In this document: one piece after another, positions 10,601 to 22,604 of the stretch
Layout: the number at the start of each line of letters is the position of its first letter
Position numbering within the stretch: the first letter of the stretch is position 1
Source of the DNA: Ryuthela nishihirai
Lineage: Eukaryota; Arthropoda; Arachnida; Araneae; Heptathelidae
Length of the DNA stretch: 64,000 nucleotides
Assembly (NCBI GenBank): GCA_038380435.1
Contig: JAWZYU010000034.1
Location: 25,771,404 to 25,835,403, forward strand
Direction: 5' to 3'
Notes under the pieces: model-generated
The model's input: only the letters and a program-made list of their open reading frames with translations
Database searches by the model: none
Told to the model about the DNA's origin: nothing
Program-made: the position numbers and the translations under genes

Positions 10601-11070
10601 CGACCGAATTATAAAAAAGCCACAAAACTAAATAATGTCCTCCAAGACAACACAAACCAAAAAACATGAGAATCGGAAACAGTGCACCGCCGACCGAATT
10701 ATAAAAAAGCCCCAAAACTAAATAATGTCCTCCAAGACAACACAAACCAAAAAACATGAGAATCGGAAACAGTGCACCGCCGACCGAATTATAAAAAAGC
10801 CCCAAAACTAAATAATGTCCTCCAAGACAACACAAACCAAAAAACATGAGAATCGGAAACAGTGCACCGCCGACCGAATTATAAAAAAGCCCCAAAACTA
10901 AATAATGTCCTTCAAGACAACACAAACCAAAAAACATGAAAATCGGAAACAGTGCACCGCCGACCGAATTATAAAAAAGCCCCAAAACTAAATAATGTCC
11001 TCCAAGACAACACAAACCAAAAAACATGAAAATCGGAAACAGTGCACCGCCGACCGAATTATATAAAAAA
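10601..11070 (-). repeat. 90-bp tandem repeat, about 5.3 units (right arm)
   Basis: The anchor cgaccgaatt occurs at 10601, 10691, 10781, 10871, 10961 and 11051. The array has two more units than the left arm (180 bp) and an open minus-strand frame of 178 codons. The copy-number difference is the largest divergence between the arms. Confidence 0.9.
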
Positions 11071-11139
11071 AGCCCCAAAATAAAAATCTAACAAAAAAAA
11101 CATCTTACAGCTCAAAAAACCCTCCCCTAAATTACATTG

Positions 11140-11504
11140 TATTTTACCTCTGAGGCCCCACTTTTTTCCCACACCATGGGCTAAATGGCGAGATCACATG
11201 AACCCCGAAGGCTCACAGAAGGTACGGGACCTACTAGAACAGTTGTTGGGAGACAGCAACTTCCTGTAAAGGCCATCCAACGTGTTCTTTAACGTACACA
11301 GAGTATAACTCTCCCACATACAGGGCCACGGCTTAACATCCTAACCGACGGACGGCGGCCTGTCCAAGCCCACCAATGTCCCCTACTATGAGCCGAGTTT
11401 GAAAATACGCCGAGATAAATCTATACGCTGACATAGCTCGGACTCGAACCTTGGAACTACAGATTACAAGCCTGGCGCGCTACCGACTCCGCCACTCTCA
11501 CCCC
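11140..11504 (-). mobile_element. SINE-1 copy, diverged (right arm)
   Basis: Inverted counterpart of 8377-8741, carrying the same diagnostic substitutions, so it was duplicated with the arm. Confidence 0.85.
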
Positions 11505-12840
11505 ACCTCTAAATTTTTCATTCTTTCCTGACTCCATCAAAAACTGCCGTTTTTTCACACACCGACAATTCTACAATACCCAGAATTACTACATCAAAAA
11601 GTCGCCAGACGCTTCCACCTATTAACGATAAATCATGTAACTAAATTTAAAAGACTCCTAAATATACAACAAAATTAATAAATCACTATAATACATTAAT
11701 AATTACCATACTACACGTAACTACTAAAAAAACATTCAATTCACCCCCAAACTATTCTAACGAAATACATGTGTTCTTTAAAATTCCGAATTATACTATC
11801 GCCAATAATATCCGAATTATACTTATCGCCATTTTCAATCCCACACGCAAAAACTTGCATACTCCCCCACTACATGGGCCCCTAAATATCTTTAATATCT
11901 AATTATAAACCATATCCAAACCAATTTTAAAAAAAATAGCTAGAACATATTAATTATTCGTATCCTACCTATCACTGAACACCCCCCTCCCCATATTAAA
12001 TATATAATACACACGAACTTACCTCTAACCATACAGGTATGTTATCCAAAGAAGTCCAGAAAAAATGGCGAAAAAAACCAAACGTAACTTCACACTCTCG
12101 TCAAATCACACACATAACACGTGACTCCACATTACCCACCCAAAAGAAACAAATCAATGAGCCATAGGACAACAACCAACAGCTACGTTTTACGTCATAC
12201 TTTACAAATTAACATCATACTTTACACTTCGACGTCACACGCCACTTGAGCAATGCCATCTATCGGCTGAGGTCCGTAATCACTACACGGGCCTACTTTT
12301 AAAAAAAAAAAAATATGGTGAAATAACATAATTTACTTATTGGAATTAAAAAATTGAATTTTTTCTTTATTAAGTAGTGTCTATACTTTAAATATTTCAC
12401 CTACTAGATTACACTAAACGCTACTGATTCCAATCACTCGGAAAATCACCTGAGTCAAACGAACGAATCTTTTAAGTGAGTCGAATCAAATGAATCGAAT
12501 CTTTCAGACATTTTGCCCATCAAAGCTTATAACACTCCCGTATTACCTTATTTTTTTGCATTTACACAATTTACTTGCCTTTTTCTCTGAATCAGCCCTA
12601 CTCGATTTATCGTCAAAGTCATCCATAGCTTTTTATTCTTTAAATAGAGAAATTCCAAAGCATTAATTACACTTTATTTTTCCTAACAACTAATTATAAA
12701 TAATAACTTAAAACTAGCAGCAAACGAAAGAAACAATCGTAATGAAGACTATAAAAATGACTGATGGAAAAACACCAACAGAAATTTTTACCGGTAACGG
12801 TTACGGTGCATTAGAGGTCCTGTATAGTTAGAGGCTGGCC

Positions 12841-14580
12841 TTCTTCTTCTTAAACATCCTTCTATCGTAGCTGGACCTATTTGTAAAGGGGACCGAGGCC
12901 CCCTTATCATCAGGTCCACAAGATATGTTTCTTCGATGGGGGTGAAAATTATATGAGCTAATTTTGATAAGAAATCGAGAAATCAATCCAATGTCTAAAA
13001 GTGATCCAAAGTTGGTAAATTGTCGTGAAGTTCGTGACAGGAGATTATTAAAGTGGGGGCAATGATATGATTAATTAAATATGTGTGTAAATGTTAATTT
13101 TGATGAAAAGTAGTCAGAAAATGTGATAATAAGTGAGTTAGAAGCTACCAAGCTGAGCTAAGTGGGAACATGCAGCTGGAACCAGTCAGAATCGTCTCAG
13201 CCAATGGGAGGCAAGGAATTTTGGTATTGGCTGAGAGCTGAATCCAAGATGGAGGCAATTTTGAGAGCCAGTTGGTTCGAAAGAGAAATGGAAGTGGCGA
13301 AATTTGGAATTTAAGTAGGAAAGTGAAGCCCAGAATAGAAAATTAATTAAAAAGTGGGAGATATTTTTTAACTATTTGGAGATAGTCCCACACAGTGAAG
13401 CAATCAAGTTGTGGGCTCTTCTCCAAAGCAGTTAGGTAGAGGTCCTGATATTTTTGCAGGACGAAGCCAGTGGCCGAAAGTGTTTTCCTAAGTGGTTTTA
13501 GGGATGTGGGGATCTCCCATTCTGCAGAGGCTAATTTAGGATTTTCTAAAAATTTTAAAAAGTCGGTGATGTCTTCGGAAGTTTCTAAATATTTGGGTCC
13601 ATCAGTTTTTTGAGTGGGTGCCGGTGTTGTGTTTTGATCTATGATGAAATTTTGAATGTTATCAATGAGGGACGACATACAAGTGAAATTAGATGATTTT
13701 TGTTTTTTACGAGGTTCCTCTTTAGGGGGGAAATCAGGTGGTGAGGTGGGGCATTTCCTCTTTGGGTGAGATGGGTCCTCAATAGCTGGAATTTGTGGAG
13801 GAATTTAAGGCTTAAGTTGGGTAGAGGGAGGCTGTTTACTTACTCTATGTGGATCAATAGTAGGTGTCTGATGGTCCATAATTTCTGGTCCAGCAGTTTG
13901 AGTGGAATCCAAAAGTTGCTCAGTAGTTTCCAGATGTGTAAGCCGCCTTTTAGCAAATAACTCACAGTACTTTATAAGATGGTTTGGTCTTTTACACCAT
14001 TTACAAAGTGGAGTAACTCCTGGGTAGAGGATTGTGGCATTGAAGGTGGCAATCTGAAGATAATTGGGGACCGGCTTCTTCATTTCTAGGACGGCTACCG
14101 TGGTTCCTGTTCGGATGGATTCCAATCCCGGTAGATCGAGATGTTCGTCATTAATACTATTAACTTTTCCGAAGGGTTCGAGAGTAGAGGCGATCTCATG
14201 ATTTGAAACGAAGAAGGGTAATTTGGCGATAGATATTTTTTTTCACATGGGTGCCTAGACGAGTAGAGGTAACAGAATGTCCGTTGAAATAGTCCTGTGG
14301 TTGCAGGCAAATAATTCCGCACATTCCTCGCTTGAGAAGGTCACTATCGTGGTGGATTTGTTTATGCTTTGGGCGATAGAGATCAAGGAAGGCTGAAGTA
14401 GGATGGCCAGAGATGTCACAATTGATTCGTAAGTTTGACCTAAATGTCTTAGTTTGAAGGTCCTACTGAGCTTAATGTACTTGGTCGTATCCATTTTTGC
14501 ACTTTAAAACACTGTAAATCACTGAATCAGAGAGCATAGAAAACACGTCTATCCGTTTCGAAAACGGAAGTTGGAATCCC
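12841..14580 (-). mobile_element. ORF1-only retroposon (right arm copy)
   Basis: Inverted copy of 5327-7066 with the same damage and the same tail. Confidence 0.65.
13343..14494 (-). pseudogene. Gag-like ORF1 protein (right arm copy)
   Basis: Inverted copy of 5413-6564. The N-terminal, knuckle and C-terminal segments correspond at 14255-14494, 13805-14125 and 13343-13678. Only a couple of residues differ in the C-terminal piece (DGPKYLETSED here, DGSKYLETFED in the left arm). The internal stop and frameshifts are identical, so neither copy encodes a full protein. Confidence 0.6.
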
Positions 14581-15448
14581 AGAGGCTTGGCCATCTCGGT
14601 CATTCACTGTCATTGGCTGATTCAGTCACGTGGTTTATGGGCGCCATGTTTTGTCGAACCGTGAGACGAAAGCATATGAGTTAGTATGTGTACCAAGTTA
14701 AAAGTTGTCAGTTGTTATAGTTTTATATAGTTCAACCACTTTTTTCGCTATAAAAGCTGTCGTATTTTATGACAGAAACAAATAAATTAATGAATATTTT
14801 TTTTCCGAGAAACTCCATCGGAAAACGGCAATCGGCTGAAAAAGGGAAACGAGCTAATTGAAAACCAACAAAAAATTTCTTTTACGGTTTGTTTGGAAAC
14901 GATCTAATGTTTTCACTTTCTCATCTGCCTCTGCCAATTTTTGTTCGTCTGTCTGTCAATCTCTCAGTTAACTATTGTCTGTCCATCTGTCTTTCCACCT
15001 GTCTGTACGCATATAGACAATCAATTTTTTTGCTTTTAGAGCTAAATGAAAAATTCTTTTGGGGTTGGATAGGTGTGGAACATATATTGCGATTAGCCTT
15101 TTTGAAAATTTTCAATAGCTTTAATAGCGCCCTCTAGCGATGGGAAAAAATGGAAAATGCTAAAATTTCAAACGAATATTACAAACTATTTACACTGGAA
15201 ATCTGAAATTTTGGTAGTGGAGTGTTATGGTCAGAAGGTTTACAATGGCAATAAGGTTTTGTCGTCTTAGCTAAAAAGGGGTGCGAAGATAAAACTTTTT
15301 TTAAGAGATAAACAAAACAATATATAATTTTTTTTGTTATACAGGCACTAACAAAATAGTGACGATTTAAACAATATTTGATAACCTCAGCGTTACCTGT
15401 AGACGTTTAAACGTCTATAAATCAATTAATGTTTTTTTTGTGAAAAAA

Positions 15449-15524
15449 GCCGGCGTTAGTTCAACAGGTTAAAATACTCTGACATGTTGCTGGAGAAATG
15501 CGGGTTCGAATCCCGTATGTCGGC
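15449..15524 (+). tRNA. tRNA-like sequence or tRNA pseudogene (right arm)
   Basis: Inverted copy of 4383-4458. It differs in the anticodon loop (catg here, cgtg in the left arm), while the A-box, B-box and terminal stem are the same. A change in the loop with the promoter boxes kept suggests no selection on decoding. Confidence 0.45.
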
Positions 15525-15930
15525 GAAATTGTTTTCCACAAAATAATTAATACTTCAAATTCCCTTCAATGGAATTTCTAGTGTTAGAGAGTGCTAAAGG
15601 CGGTATATAAAAACTCGAAAGGCGACCTCTAGCGGCGGAAAAAGCTGGAAAATACGAAATCGCTAAATAAATATTGCAAATTAGAATATATTTTTGCTGG
15701 ATACTTAAATTTTTGGTCATCGAGTGTAATGGTCAAGTGGTTTATCCTAATAGTAATGATTTGTCGCGTTGGTAAAATGCAAATTTTCTGCTTTAAGAGA
15801 TAAATGAAAAACGTTTTTGCACATTATAGGTACTAATAAAATATTAATAGTTTATTTTCTCAATTATATAGTAGTTCATAAATTCCACTGTTAGAATGTA
15901 CTGAAATGTAAAATAACTAGAAGAATGCAT

Positions 15931-16132
15931 AGTGCCTCTGGCATATATGGGAATCTCATTTTCAAAGAGAATGAAGTTCTTCCTTTGCCTACTTTTTCAC
16001 TTCTTAAATGTTATAATTATGGATGTTCGTGTTGTTTTTCTCCTGAGGTCCGGCCATCCTCATGGACCTTCTACTATGCCATATAAACTGATAGGCTCCT
16101 GTCAGACCTCTGTACAAGCAGCTGCTTGAGGG
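15931..16132 (+). mobile_element. SINE-2 copy, head-truncated (right arm)
   Basis: Inverted counterpart of 3776-3976 with a few base differences (for example gcatatatgg for gcacatatgg). Confidence 0.7.
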
Positions 16133-17805
16133 GTTATTTACATATATTTTAATATATGATGGGGGAAAATATGCGTAGTAATATATTATTAGTAATTATA
16201 AAACATAAAAAAGGATGTCTTTTAGTTTTTAAATTTAAAAAGTTGCTTTTCTCTCACTCCTCTGAAAATAGTGGGCAGATCATTACTGTAAGTAGAATTT
16301 CTACCATAACAGAATTCTACACACCGAAATTTCTACTATAAACAGATCACTTGAAACATTCGTTAAAAGTTTTGCAGTTTCGATGTTTAGTGATCTCTAA
16401 TAATATAAATTAAAACTACCTTTGAAAATGCGAATTACATTTCATTAGTACTCAAATAAAAAAGAGATTTCCAATTATCTCTTGAAACAAAACCGTTCCG
16501 TTTTTTACCTACCTTGGGCTAAGGGTCAACTCATTACACTCAATGGAATTTTCAAGACTGTCACATTCCACCACCAAAATTTTAAATTTCTAGCATAACT
16601 ACATCGTTTTCAATATTCGTTTTGAATTTTGGAATTTTTCGACTTTTTCCACCGTTAGAGGGCGCAATTATAGCTTTTGGGAAATTCGTAAAATGCAAAT
16701 TTTAATATTTCGTCAATACCTGTCAACCAAAAGGTAATTTTTAATTTATCTTTAATAACACAGAATTATCTGTGAAAACAAAAAAAATTGCATTCACCTC
16801 CCCCCTGGGTCTAAAGGGTGAAGTGATTGTTGCCAATGGTAACTTCGTAACCTTCACATTTCAACACCAAAATTTCAAACTTCTAACATAACTACATCGT
16901 TTGGAATATTCGTTTGATATTTTGGAATTTTCAACTTTTTCCACTCTTAGAGGGTGCAGTTATAATTTTTGGGAGATTCAAAAAATGCAAATCATAATAT
17001 ACAATTAATACCTATTTAACAAAATTTTTTTTATTTATCTATACAAACAAAAAAATTCGATGTCTACAGAAGGACAGACAACAAAGCGAAATTATATCTT
17101 TTTTTTTTGTAGAAAAAAGCCTTAAAAGTTAATTTTTCTTTTTTTAGCCGTTTTCTAAAGTGTTTCCAATCATGAACACTGAAATCTGTATGAAATATTA
17201 CCCTACCCTTTTCCGGAATCCATAAGTACCGTGCCATACCATTCAGCTACGCACGCTAAACAATCAGAGGACGACAAAACATGGCGTCCAATTTTGATAT
17301 GGCCAACCTCTACCTATATAGGTCCTCTACGGTGCATTAGCTCGCTAGGTATTATCCATCCATGGTCGGTTCGTTGGTTGTTCAGGGTTTTATAGCGCAT
17401 TAGAATATAAAGTTATAATGCGCCAAACGAAATTTCGATAAAAAATGATAAAAGTCGTGATACTCTTAACCAAATTTAAAAATAAAATACAAATGTAAAA
17501 CAATAAAATGGAACATATTGGACCATAACCAGTTGCAAGCGACTTGAGTTAAACAAATAGAATAATAAACAGGGAGTAAAATATCCAGTATATCGTAAAA
17601 ATTTAAATACAGAGGTAAAGCAACAATGGTTAGATAACAGATGTCCCAGTGTAAGAGGCTCGGACGTAAAATCATGAAACTTAAAAAAAATAAATGCCGT
17701 TCAAAGGTAAACACGAACAAGAAATTTAAATATCTGTGACGGATTAAGTGGTGTCACAAAACTCGCATTTAGATTCGCTGTCCGCCCGTAGAAGAAACGA
17801 ATGAC

Positions 17806-18753
17806 CTAAGCAGAGCCGAGCAAGTACAACTTCCTCCTTGCGATTCCTGCAGTAACATGACTGCCACGGTTTGATGATAGGTTTGATCTAAAAGAGCTTG
17901 TTCGTAAGCTGTTCTGACCAAGATCTCTGCAACTGTGCCCAGAGCTCAATGGTAAAACGCTATCAGAAATCCAGATATGGAAGTGGCAATGGAGAGCAAG
18001 ACAGGGGTGTGGCTGATTTGGCAGTAGCACCTGCCAAGTCCTTGCCCCTGATACAGACGTGACTAAGCACCCATCAGAAACGGATGATTATTGTGACTGC
18101 CAGACAATGGAACTGCTGGCAGATCTTAGAATAAACTGGGTGAGGCCAATGCCTCACCGAGATCAAAGCCTGTAGGGAGCTAAGTGAGTCAGTGTAAAGC
18201 ACACACTGACGATGATGCTTAGCTGCCACGTGGTCCAAGGCGAGGCTGATAGCGTGCAACTCTGCAGTGAAGATATAACACTACAGTCAAATGTAGTGGG
18301 CAATTATTACATCACAGTAGACCATGGCTGATCGAACTGATGTGCCAGACTTTTAGACATCTGTGTATATTGGCAAAAAGTCTGAGTACGCAGCACGATG
18401 GCTGGCAAAGAGTTGCTGGTAAACACAGTCAGGTGTAAAGGCTATCCCTGTCCTGCACAGGGAAATATCACACGAAGATGAAACAGCGAGTCATGCTAGG
18501 AGTGACTCGACTGTAGACTGTGTGACGCTATCGAGACTGGTGTTAATGTCTCTGAGGCAGCCTCAGACTCGCAAACCAAAAGGACGAATGGAAGTCGGCC
18601 AATTAGTGTAAAGCATTTCCCAATTTGGACTGAAAACGCAGTCTCAAATGGGATGGCCAGGCAAGGATTGCAATTTTGATGCATATTGTAGGGACAACTG
18701 TTGATGGCAAAGAGATAAAGATGGTTCGTCGGTCTCAAGCCGATTCGAGGCAT
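17806..18753 (-). pseudogene. LINE linker and RNase H (right arm copy)
   Basis: Inverted copy of the left-arm region. RNase H lies at 18074-18259 with the same TDSLSSLQAL signature, and the linker frame is at 18496-18753. The junction to the upstream RT fragment near 18740-18760 is the deletion scar. The terminal CEFC region keeps 13 bp (near 17746-17758) that the left arm lacks. Confidence 0.75.
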
Positions 18754-18754
18754 A

Positions 18755-19300
18755 TCAAATGGTCAAGAGTTGACCATTGCTTGCAAAAGACACATTGGGT
18801 GTTGGAAAGTAGGCTGTAGTGTTCTAAATACCAGATGAGTCTCGCATTTACCATTCTTTCCACACCTTGAACGCCCAGCTCGTCGACGCAATGGAACTAT
18901 AATTAGAAGGAGTCTTGGAATCCTTTCCAGGTTTCGGGAAGGCCAAGACAATGGCTCCCGCCAGGAATACGGAAACTGCTCCTCGAGAAAAATGCGTTTG
19001 AAAAGATGGATCAGCCAATCCTTCCTTAATGATGAGAGACGTTGGAGCATAGCATAATGAACATTGTCGTACCCAACAGCAGATGTATGAGAGGTATGCA
19101 GAGCAAGATGAAGCTCCTCTGATCTGAATGGCCTGTTGCAAGGCCCTTCGAGTGTAAGGACAGTGGAGAGCACTCCGCCTTGCTCTTCTGGGCCAGAAAC
19201 TCATGGGAGTAAGAAGATGAAGAAGAAATGGAGGAGAATGACTCCCCCAGAGTTGTCAGCAATTGCTTTGGGATCAGCAATTGCCTGTCCATTTCACTCC
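18755..19300 (-). pseudogene. LINE reverse transcriptase, N-terminal part
   Basis: On the minus strand one frame reads VLAFPKPGKDSKTPSNYSS, the block before RT motif 1, preceded by FRSEELHLAL. The frame switches several times between 18763-19173 and 18848-19204. It ends before the catalytic palm, at a deletion joining it to the RNase H part. Confidence 0.7.
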
Positions 19301-19453
19301 TGGATCGATAATGTTTGGGATATGTAGTTCCCACCCATTTTCCGGATTTTTTTCCATACAGTCTTAGAACTGGTCTTGCGGGTGATAGGAGACGTATATT
19401 TGATCCAAGATTCTTTCCGGCTCTGGCACTGGATCCCGGTGCGTTTGAATGTT

Positions 19454-20560
19454 TCAAGATTGGGAAACATCGGATATCTCTGAAACACCCTCCATCCTTG
19501 TTCTGAGACTTACGAGCTGTGGTGCAATCTGGATTCCACACGGTTTTGGAAAACAAAGAAACCCTGTCGAAGTTTGAGGAATTGTGGATGCAGCTGCATC
19601 TATAATACAGTCCATTACCTCCGCCACTGCCACATCGATGGGCTCCTGGCTGACAGAGTGGTTACTGAGCTCAGAGAGCAGCTCGAAGCCACTCCAGTTA
19701 GTCCAATCAAACCTCGATTGTGAGACTCGTGAAGGGCTGCAAGGAGCCCTGTGGGAGATGCTGCATATCATGGGGAGGTTATCACTTTTATAAGGGTTGT
19801 CCTCGACCTCCCATGTAAAGACTAGAAGGATCGAGGAGGAGCAGATGGTGGGTCAATGGAGTGAATATGAGGGTTGGGGAGTGAAAGTACTTACTGACAC
19901 TGGTGTTCAACAGGGAGAGAGAAGAATCCAGGAGCCACTGCTCCAAGACTGCACCCCCTCCTGGTGGTGTCAGCACTTCCCTAAAGCGTATTGTATCCGT
20001 TGAATTCCTCGATGATGAGAAAGGGGGACGGCAGCTGCGAGACGAGGTCATCAAGGTCTTCCTGAAAGATGATGCTTCCAGATGGAAGATATACTGAGCA
20101 AAAAGTCAGGGAAAACCATATGAAGAGTTGATGTGCCTGAAAGATGGCCTTGATATCGTCAAAATTCCTTTGGAATCCATGACAATTTCATTCTAGGAGT
20201 GTGGCCATCTCAGGATTTAGAAAAGTGGGCTGATGACGAATTCCTATTCAATTTAACTGCCGCAGAGGACTCTTTAGTGAACATGGGACGGTCTGTAACC
20301 ATGTCCTCAGAATCATCTGAGGACATGGATCGGTGACCGCCCTTTGTGGAGGATTGATAGTTTTCTTTTCTGGCCCTGGTAGGAGTGCCTTCAGTTTGGC
20401 AGGTCTAGCAGTCTGAGGACGGGAAGGAGAATGACTTCCAGTGGAGGTGGAAGGTTGAGTTGCAGGAGGAAACCGGGGTTGCAGTAGAAGTTGACACCAA
20501 CCTCGGTATTCAGCAGAAAGTGAGAAAGATTCAGTAGGTGGTACACTGTCAGTCTGCCAG
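19454..20560 (-). pseudogene. LINE endonuclease (APE-like) domain
   Basis: Minus-strand frames show a degraded GDFN box (LPSPFLIIEEFNGYNTL near 19995-20100). Downstream comes the conserved LSLLNTSVSKYFHSPTLIFT (in 19788-20054), matching the central and C-terminal parts of the APE-type endonuclease of Jockey/I LINEs. The protein would nick target DNA to prime reverse transcription. The GD of GDFN reads EE here, a likely loss of activity on top of several stops. Confidence 0.65.
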
Positions 20561-20569
20561 AATTGTCAG

Positions 20570-21846
20570 TCAGTCACTGGAACGATGGGCTTTCCAATGA
20601 CTGCACTGACATAGGAAACCTTGCCAGGTGGGGTTGGTGGGGCAGCGAGCGCTCTCTCTTCTGCGTAAGAGATGTTGATCATTTTGAGGCGTTGAACTTC
20701 CTTTTCCTCCTCCACTTGGGATAGTCTTGGCAATATGCCAGATATTCACCACTATAGTTCACACAGCGTGTCTTTTCTCCTATGCAGTCAGGATCGAAAT
20801 GATCTTTGCTATCGCAGCAAACACAGGTGGGATTTCCCAGGCAAGTTGTGCGATCATGACCATATATCTGGCACTGAAAGCAGCACAGAGGGTTTGGTAT
20901 ATACGGCCATACCTCGCACTGCAAATAACCTTCATTGATGGGAGAAGGTAGGCCTGGCATGTTAAATGTCACAATCAATACTTGGGTGGGTACCAATTTC
21001 CCATTACGGCGTATCAAAACCCGATGGACCACTGTTACTCCTTGAGGGATGAGCTCTGAGGGTTGGGTTGGGTTGTTTTACCTCTGAGCGGCACTTTTTT
21101 GCACACCATGGGCTGAATGGCCAGGTCACATGGACCCCGAAGGCTCAGAGAAGGTTGGGGGAGGGGACCCACTGGAACAGCTGTTGGGAGACAGATGGTA
21201 GCCCCCCGTCAAGGCCATCCAGCGTGTTCTTTAACGTGCACAGGGTATGGCTCTCCCGCACACGGGGCCACGGCTTAACGTCCCATCCGACGGCCTTTCC
21301 AAGCCCATCGGTGTCCCCTACTGACGGTGGGCAGGGCGGGGAATTTTGCGGAGATAAATCTCAACGCTGACCCAGCTGGGACTCGAACCTGGGAACTACA
21401 GATTACGAGCCTGGCGCGCTACCGACTGAGCCACCCCCACCCCTGAGCTCTGAGGGGATTTCCTCCTCAGTGACTTTGAAAAGGCTCTATAATGTTATCA
21501 CACCCCAAGAGGAATTCAAAGTTTTGTGGGGGGTAATCTCGACAGCCACCAGTCTGTGTGACTTTCAGCAGCAGTTCCGAGTGTTTGGAACAAGCGTACT
21601 CAACTTGCAGGTCGCCAGATCATAAGCGCTTGACGGATTTCGTCTCTGCCTGAAAACTCTGCTGACAAATACTGTGGACATGTCCCCAAGTATTTAATCA
21701 CCCATGGAGTGGATGATCAGGAATCTCGGGAACGGAGATACAGACAAAGAAGACGACGACAGAGATAACACAGACAAAGAAGATGGGGGCTCACGTCGAG
21801 CCCTCTTAACGGCATTGACCGCATTGATTTCATCATCTACTCTCAT
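20570..21846 (-). pseudogene. LINE ORF1 (Gag-like, triple zinc knuckle), split by a SINE
   Basis: A candidate start is the minus-strand ATG at 21846 (MRVDDEINAVNAVKRARRE). A stop follows after about 50 codons, then gag-like sequence, then SINE-1 at 21063-21443. ORF1 resumes at 20679-21032 with three Cys-rich knuckles: CFQCQIYGHDRTTC, CVCCDSKDHFDPDC, and a third with Cys90 and Cys101 of that segment. This array is typical of Jockey/I/R1 ORF1 proteins that bind element RNA. The tail at 20570-20752 is in another frame. Start uncertain. Confidence 0.7.
21063..21443 (-). mobile_element. SINE-1 copy, full length, inserted in LINE ORF1
   Basis: Direct repeats tgagctctgagg lie at 21050-21061 and 21444-21455, an exact target-site duplication. 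The head is at the right side (gactcgaacctggg, the complement of the B-box). Bases are close to the family consensus, so it is a young copy. Confidence 0.93.
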
Positions 21847-21959
21847 GTTTGTTTTTGTGTGGTTCAGTGCCTGCTGTCCCCATCCTCCCCGTAGCTCAAC
21901 AAGGGGACTCCCAGTCAGGCACCAGGGCTATGCAGGCCCATACAGACAGTGAGCACACA

Positions 21960-22604
21960 GGTAGTGAGCCAAGCCCTCACAAATGAATAAAAAATGAAAA
22001 GAAAAAAGTACGGAAATAAACTTTCTTCACAAAAAGAACTAAATGAAAAAATAATAAAATTTTGAACAGCCAAACTGGCCACACAAAGAAAGGATAACTA
22101 CAAAACGAAAATAAGTTGTGAGGAAATTTGCAAACCTGTACTTGTACGTGGACAAGGTTACTCGTATAAGGTTACTCTGTATAGTTGACCCCACCAGGTC
22201 CTGCCCACAAGCCGATTACTTATGGGGGGCCACCCCAAGAGCCTTCATTTACTGGAAGCAGAGGCCAAAGCAGTGTGTTGCAGAGGCCAAAGCAGTGTGT
22301 AGCAGAGTCCCAAGAATCCACTGCCCAGCCCTATGACGAACAGGCTCCCCAATGGCAAGGTGGCCAAAGGAGACCCTGCCAGTCGTGAGCTGAGGAGAGA
22401 AGACGGGAACCTCCGAGCAACTACCAGGATCCTCCTTTCCCGGGACACGGGTCTCCGCGCACAGCAAACATGCGAGCAAGCGTTCAGGACCCTGTGAAGG
22501 TACCAAAGCCAGTGGAACCTTCACAGTGTGGTCCCCTCACCGTGGACAGGAGCTCGCAGCGACGGGAACCATCCATGGTCCAACGTGTTAACTCCCCCTT
22601 TCTT
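21960..22604 (-). other. GC-richer stretch, probable 5' UTR/upstream of the LINE
   Basis: No gene recognised. It lies just upstream (minus strand) of LINE ORF1. A short tandem duplication (gaggccaaagcagtgtgt, twice) is at about 22262-22302. The assignment as LINE leader is positional inference. Confidence 0.35.

Larger units (their letters stand above)
12814..17327. mobile_element. Foldback-like TIR transposon (right arm copy)
   Basis: Inverted copy of the element at 2581-7093, with the same inverted ends and the 12-bp flanks (12802-12813 and 17328-17339, read as tacggtgcatta on this strand). It belongs to the palindrome duplication and is not an independent insertion. Confidence 0.75.
10274..18738 (-). 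repeat. Right arm of giant palindrome
   Basis: This is the inverted partner of 1182-9427. It is longer by a 26-bp tandem duplication near 11803-11830 (a repeated gcgat...ttcgga block), by two extra 90-bp repeat units and by 13 bp near 17746-17758. Every element of the left arm appears here on the opposite strand. Shared damage, such as the TAA inside the ORF1 retroposon, shows that decay of the contents predates the duplication. Confidence 0.95.
17366..21960 (-). mobile_element. Jockey/I-like LINE, near full length but deleted and broken (right copy)
   Basis: On the minus strand the order is ORF1 (20570-21846), endonuclease (about 19450-20560), the start of RT (18755-19300), an internal deletion, then linker/RNase H (17806-18753) and 3' UTR. 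The deletion removes the RT palm that the left copy (1-1180) still has, and it marks the outer end of the palindrome arm. The left copy begins inside the RT at the window edge. The two copies probably descend from one element duplicated with the palindrome. Confidence 0.75.

Noticed and set aside
8811..11070. 90-bp arrays, or the 26/28/21-bp arrays, as CRISPR
   Set aside because: They are uninterrupted tandem repeats without unique spacers, in a eukaryotic genome.
1182..18738. The whole palindrome as one giant TIR transposon
   Set aside because: The arms contain several independently bounded elements with their own target duplications, no transposase, and the arm edge coincides with a LINE deletion; segmental inverted duplication is simpler.
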